Shown in pieces: positions 61,459-64,000 of a DNA stretch of 64,000 nucleotides. The stretch's first letter is position 1. Each line of letters opens with the position of its first letter. Under the pieces are notes generated by a model. It was not told where the DNA came from and did no database searches. It worked only from the letters and a program-made list of their open reading frames with translations. The position numbers and the translations under genes are program-made. The stretch comes from Clostridium_S neuense (lineage in GTDB: Bacteria > Bacillota > Clostridia > Clostridiales > Clostridiaceae): contig NZ_JBJIAA010000005.1 of assembly GCF_045310695.1 (NCBI RefSeq), forward strand, positions 186,001-250,000, written 5' to 3'.

Positions 61459-62199
61459 GTGAATTTATTTAAGATATTTAAAATGGACTTTATGAATACT
61501 GCAAAGAATCCAACACTTTTTCTTTGCAATACAGTATTTCCGCTAATCATTATATTAATAATGGGGTTCATAACTAAAGGAAGCTATGGAACTAAGGTCA
61601 CGTCTTATGATTATTATGGGGTTACAATGACAATTTTTTTTGTATTTAATATAGCAACTACGGAAGCTAATACTTTTATGGAAAAGAAAATTAAACAAGG
61701 AAATGTTAGGCTTATTTACTCGCCAACCTATACTTCAAATATATTCTTGTCTAAGATATTAGCTTGCTCTGCTTTTGCAGGGATATGCTATACAATTTTA
61801 ATGCTAGTAGAGGATAAGGTTTTTAATATAAAGCTTGGAGGAGAAAATTTTATATATGTTTTAATATTAATTCTGTTTTTTATATTTTTTATGTGCTGTT
61901 TTGGGGCATTTATGTGCTGTATTTTTAAAAGTGAAGAGGCCACAAATAAAATTGTTGCACCGCTGCTTACGGTGTTTGGAATATTTGGAGGAATGTTTTT
62001 TCCTATAGATAGCCTTGGCAGTGCAGTACAAAAATTATCTTATATATCACCATTAAAATGGATAAATGACTGTATGCTAAAAATAATCTATGACAAAGAT
62101 TTTTCTATGTTTGCACCAACAATGGCAATACTCGCAGTAGGATCAATAATATTAATGCTTTTGTGTAAAGCAATTTTTAAACCGGAGGCGTATATATAA
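61459..62199 (+). CDS. ABC-2 type permease
   Basis: A 246-residue membrane protein with six helices. NLFKIFKMDFMNTAKNPTLF opens it, and FGGMFFPIDSLGSAVQKLSY then ISPLKWINDCML mark the ABC-2 C-terminal part. The GTG at 61459 is chosen because GGGAGG lies 8 bases upstream; the frame is open further upstream only through the repeat. It partners the next permease and the ATPase before it. Confidence 0.87.
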   Translation: MNLFKIFKMDFMNTAKNPTLFLCNTVFPLIIILIMGFITKGSYGTKVTSYDYYGVTMTIFFVFNIATTEANTFMEKKIKQGNVRLIYSPTYTSNIFLSKILACSAFAGICYTILMLVEDKVFNIKLGGENFIYVLILILFFIFFMCCFGAFMCCIFKSEEATNKIVAPLLTVFGIFGGMFFPIDSLGSAVQKLSYISPLKWINDCMLKIIYDKDFSMFAPTMAILAVGSIILMLLCKAIFKPEAYI

Positions 62200-63189
62200 A
62201 TGAATTTATTTAATATATTCAAAAACAATTTTTATAGACTATTAGCTAAAAAAGCAATAATTTTAGTTGCAATTGTATTTGTTCCACTTATGATAGTTGG
62301 AGGAGTTTATTTTAATTCCAAAATGGAGGCTAAGGCAAGCATAGCAGTGGTTACATCCAATAAAAAATTGAATATAAGTAATAAATATATGAGCATGAAG
62401 GTAGTGAAAGAAAAACCTACTATGTCAGATCTTGTATTAAATAAATACGATGCTGTAATTGAGGACAATGGAAAAGGCGATTTTAAAATTACCACGATTA
62501 AAAGTGATAAATTAAAAAATCAAATCGAAGGTTTTTTGAAAAATCCAAGTTCAGTCACTAAAATGCCAAATTCAAAAGATAAAAGAGGGGTTGGAACAAG
62601 TATAATTGGTTTTTTAATAATGATAGTTTTGATTTTAGAAATTAATCTTATGCTTTTTTACCCAGAGGATAGGGATTTTGGAACCTTTAAAAGAATATTA
62701 ATTTCACCAGTTAGCGGAAGCAAGTATTTAATGTCCCAAGGAGTTTTTGATTTTTTAGTAGCCTTTGTTCCAACTTATGTTGCTGTAATATTAGTTAATG
62801 CCGTGTTTAATGTAAATATTGGCTTTAGTTATATCCAGTTTGGAGGACTTTTGGCATTACTCATGTTACTTGGTACAGCTTTTGCACTTTTTATAACTTC
62901 ACTTATAGACGATGTAGATAATGCAGCTATGCTTGGCAATGCTATAATTCTAATAACCTCTATTCTTTCAGGAACTTTTTATTCTTTTACAGATGATAAT
63001 AAAATTTTAAATACTTTAGTTTCGGCAATCCCATTTAAGCCTTATTTAGCTTTAGTTCAAGGAATTGAGAATGGTAAAAGCTTAACAAATTATTGTGGAG
63101 AATTAACTTATGTTTTAGCTGTAATTTTAGTACTATTTAGCCTTGGAACATTTATTACAAAAAGAAATTTGAAAACTGGAAGATATTAA
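62200..63189 (+). CDS. ABC-2 type permease with extracellular domain
   Basis: 329 residues. One N-terminal helix (about 17-36) is followed by a roughly 95-residue outside domain (KMEAKASIAVVTSNKK onward) and then five helices, the YhgE/YhaP-like ABC-2 layout. GTFKRILISPVSGSKYLMSQ near 158 is the ABC-2 coupling segment. ATG at 62200 with GGAGG upstream. The stop of the previous gene is adjacent. Substrate unknown; drug or peptide export fits the class. Confidence 0.85.
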   Translation: MNLFNIFKNNFYRLLAKKAIILVAIVFVPLMIVGGVYFNSKMEAKASIAVVTSNKKLNISNKYMSMKVVKEKPTMSDLVLNKYDAVIEDNGKGDFKITTIKSDKLKNQIEGFLKNPSSVTKMPNSKDKRGVGTSIIGFLIMIVLILEINLMLFYPEDRDFGTFKRILISPVSGSKYLMSQGVFDFLVAFVPTYVAVILVNAVFNVNIGFSYIQFGGLLALLMLLGTAFALFITSLIDDVDNAAMLGNAIILITSILSGTFYSFTDDNKILNTLVSAIPFKPYLALVQGIENGKSLTNYCGELTYVLAVILVLFSLGTFITKRNLKTGRY

Positions 63190-63236
63190 TTGATATATTA
63201 TAGTCCGGAGGTATAAAATTAGGGTATGCTTGAAGC

Positions 63237-63441
63237 AGAGTAGAGAGTAAAGAGTAGAGAGTAGAGTGAAGGATGATTTTTCTCCGTTAACACTACGAAA
63301 AATCTAAAACTTAATGCTCACGCATGGCGTAAAGCATAGTGTTCAGCGCAGCTGAACTATAATAAGTTATAAGATTTACCTGAGAGAAACGAAAGGTAAA
63401 TCCACCTTCACTGTACTCTCTACTCTGTACTCTTTACTCTG
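63237..63441. repeat. GAGTA element, full copy E
   Basis: Left tip AGAGTAGAGAGTAAAGAGTA then GTGAAGGATGATTTTTCTCC; right tip CACTGTACTCTCTACTCTGT and ACTCTTTACTCTG. The core has GTTCAGCGCAGCTGAAC, a hairpin, and ACCTGAGAGAAACGAAAGGT. This is the cleanest full-length copy and agrees closely with copies B and C. Confidence 0.85.
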
Positions 63442-63522
63442 AGATTTTTAAGATTACTTGTAAAATTTAAGATATTTACACTTTTAATATTTCAGGTGTA
63501 TACATATATGTAGGGTGATTGT

Positions 63523-64000
63523 ATGAAGAATGAATTTAATTTAATAAGAACAAAGCTTATAGCACCAATTCCTAGGAAGAATTGTATAAAAAGAGAACGG
63601 CTTATTAATGATATATTTGATTATAAAGTAGCAATAGTTAAGGGAGCAGCAGGTAGCGGAAAATCAACACTTCTCTCTTCTTTTATAAAGGATAAAAAGC
63701 TTAAACATGTAAAATGGATAAATCTAGATGAAGATAATAATGAAATCTATTCATTTTGGTATTATTTTATAGAAGCAATTTCAGATTATTTGCCAGGAGA
63801 AAGTGAAAAACTTATTAACAACCTAAATGGAATGACAAACAATAATGAAATCCTTGAGATAATATCTTATATAATAAATAAAATGTGTGTGGAAGAAGAT
63901 ATTTTGATAGTATTTGATGATTATCATCATATCAAAGAGAAAAACTTAAATTCTACAGTAGAGTATCTTATAAAATATTCACCTCAAAATGTTCACTATG
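63523..64000 (+). CDS. MalT-type LuxR-family regulator (N-terminal part)
   Basis: The gene runs off the window after 159 codons. NLIRTKLIAPIPRKNCIKRE (residues 5-24) and AIVKGAAGSGKSTLLSSFIK (about 38-57, Walker A) are the start of a STAND ATPase of the MalT group; LIVFDDYHHI near 129 is Walker B. The C-terminal LuxR HTH would lie outside. ATG at 63523 with AGGGTGA upstream. It may regulate the ABC operon before it. Confidence 0.85.
   Translation, partial: MKNEFNLIRTKLIAPIPRKNCIKRERLINDIFDYKVAIVKGAAGSGKSTLLSSFIKDKKLKHVKWINLDEDNNEIYSFWYYFIEAISDYLPGESEKLINNLNGMTNNNEILEIISYIINKMCVEEDILIVFDDYHHIKEKNLNSTVEYLIKYSPQNVHY

Overview
The window is low-GC, tightly packed DNA with strong Shine-Dalgarno sites (AGGAGG type), frequent GTG and TTG starts, a T-box, a lysine riboswitch, an AbrB regulator and a BmrCD-like exporter. 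This fits a Clostridium sensu stricto chromosome. The gene families recall the solventogenic species near C. acetobutylicum, but the species is inference. No tRNA, rRNA, CRISPR array, intact insertion sequence or prophage was seen. One 98-base run of N lies at 44270-44367.

Layout. 0-4 kb: end of a histidine-utilisation operon (hutU, hutI, HutD family). 4-8 kb: an aminotransferase with a MocR-type regulator, and an HD-GYP phosphodiesterase. 8-12.5 kb: abrB, then a T-box followed by ilvB-ilvN-deoB. 12.8-16.8 kb: a cold-shock gene, a TetR/MFS efflux pair with two clear operators, and decayed gene remnants. 16.8-21.4 kb: a LanFEG/CprABC-like peptide-resistance ABC transporter with its two-component system and no bacteriocin gene. 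21.5-27.5 kb: ribose operon rbsK-D-A-C-B-R. 27.5-32 kb: an orphan 37-codon gene, then a 19-codon leader ORF before a heterodimeric BmrCD-type ABC exporter. 32-37 kb: three GNAT acetyltransferases, a nucleotidyltransferase and dUTPase, separated by repeats. 37-42.3 kb: a LacI regulator and a ketodeoxygluconate operon that also carries hexulose-phosphate synthase and isomerase. 42.3-43.5 kb: lysine riboswitch and dapA. 43.7-49 kb: secreted LamG and Ig-like proteins, NUDIX and HD enzymes, and pseudogenes. 49-52.5 kb: a flotillin-like protein and a zinc-ribbon/S4 protein with an elaborate leader. 52.5-54.2 kb: TetR with a ketopantoate-reductase-like enzyme. 54.4-59 kb: a frameshifted AraC gene, a GH3 glycosidase and a GPH sugar symporter. 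59-64 kb: another Ig-like secreted protein, an ABC-2 exporter and the start of a MalT-type regulator.

Two things stand out. First, the zinc-ribbon/S4 gene (51516-52034, minus strand) lies behind its own promoter, an 11-codon ORF with a perfect ribosome site, mutually exclusive RNA pairings, two terminators, a 13-codon second ORF and a hairpin that can hide the gene's ribosome site. This is the architecture of drug-inducible ribosome-resistance genes, attached to a protein I cannot assign to a known resistance family. Second, at least three families of small palindromic repeats fill the intergenic spaces. Some sit inside one another and some supply the stop codon of the neighbouring gene.

Many genes are decayed: two MBL-fold genes, a MATE remnant, a CBM21-like gene with a one-base frameshift and an araC gene disrupted by a 7-bp tandem duplication. 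The region therefore mixes core metabolism with accessory DNA in flux.
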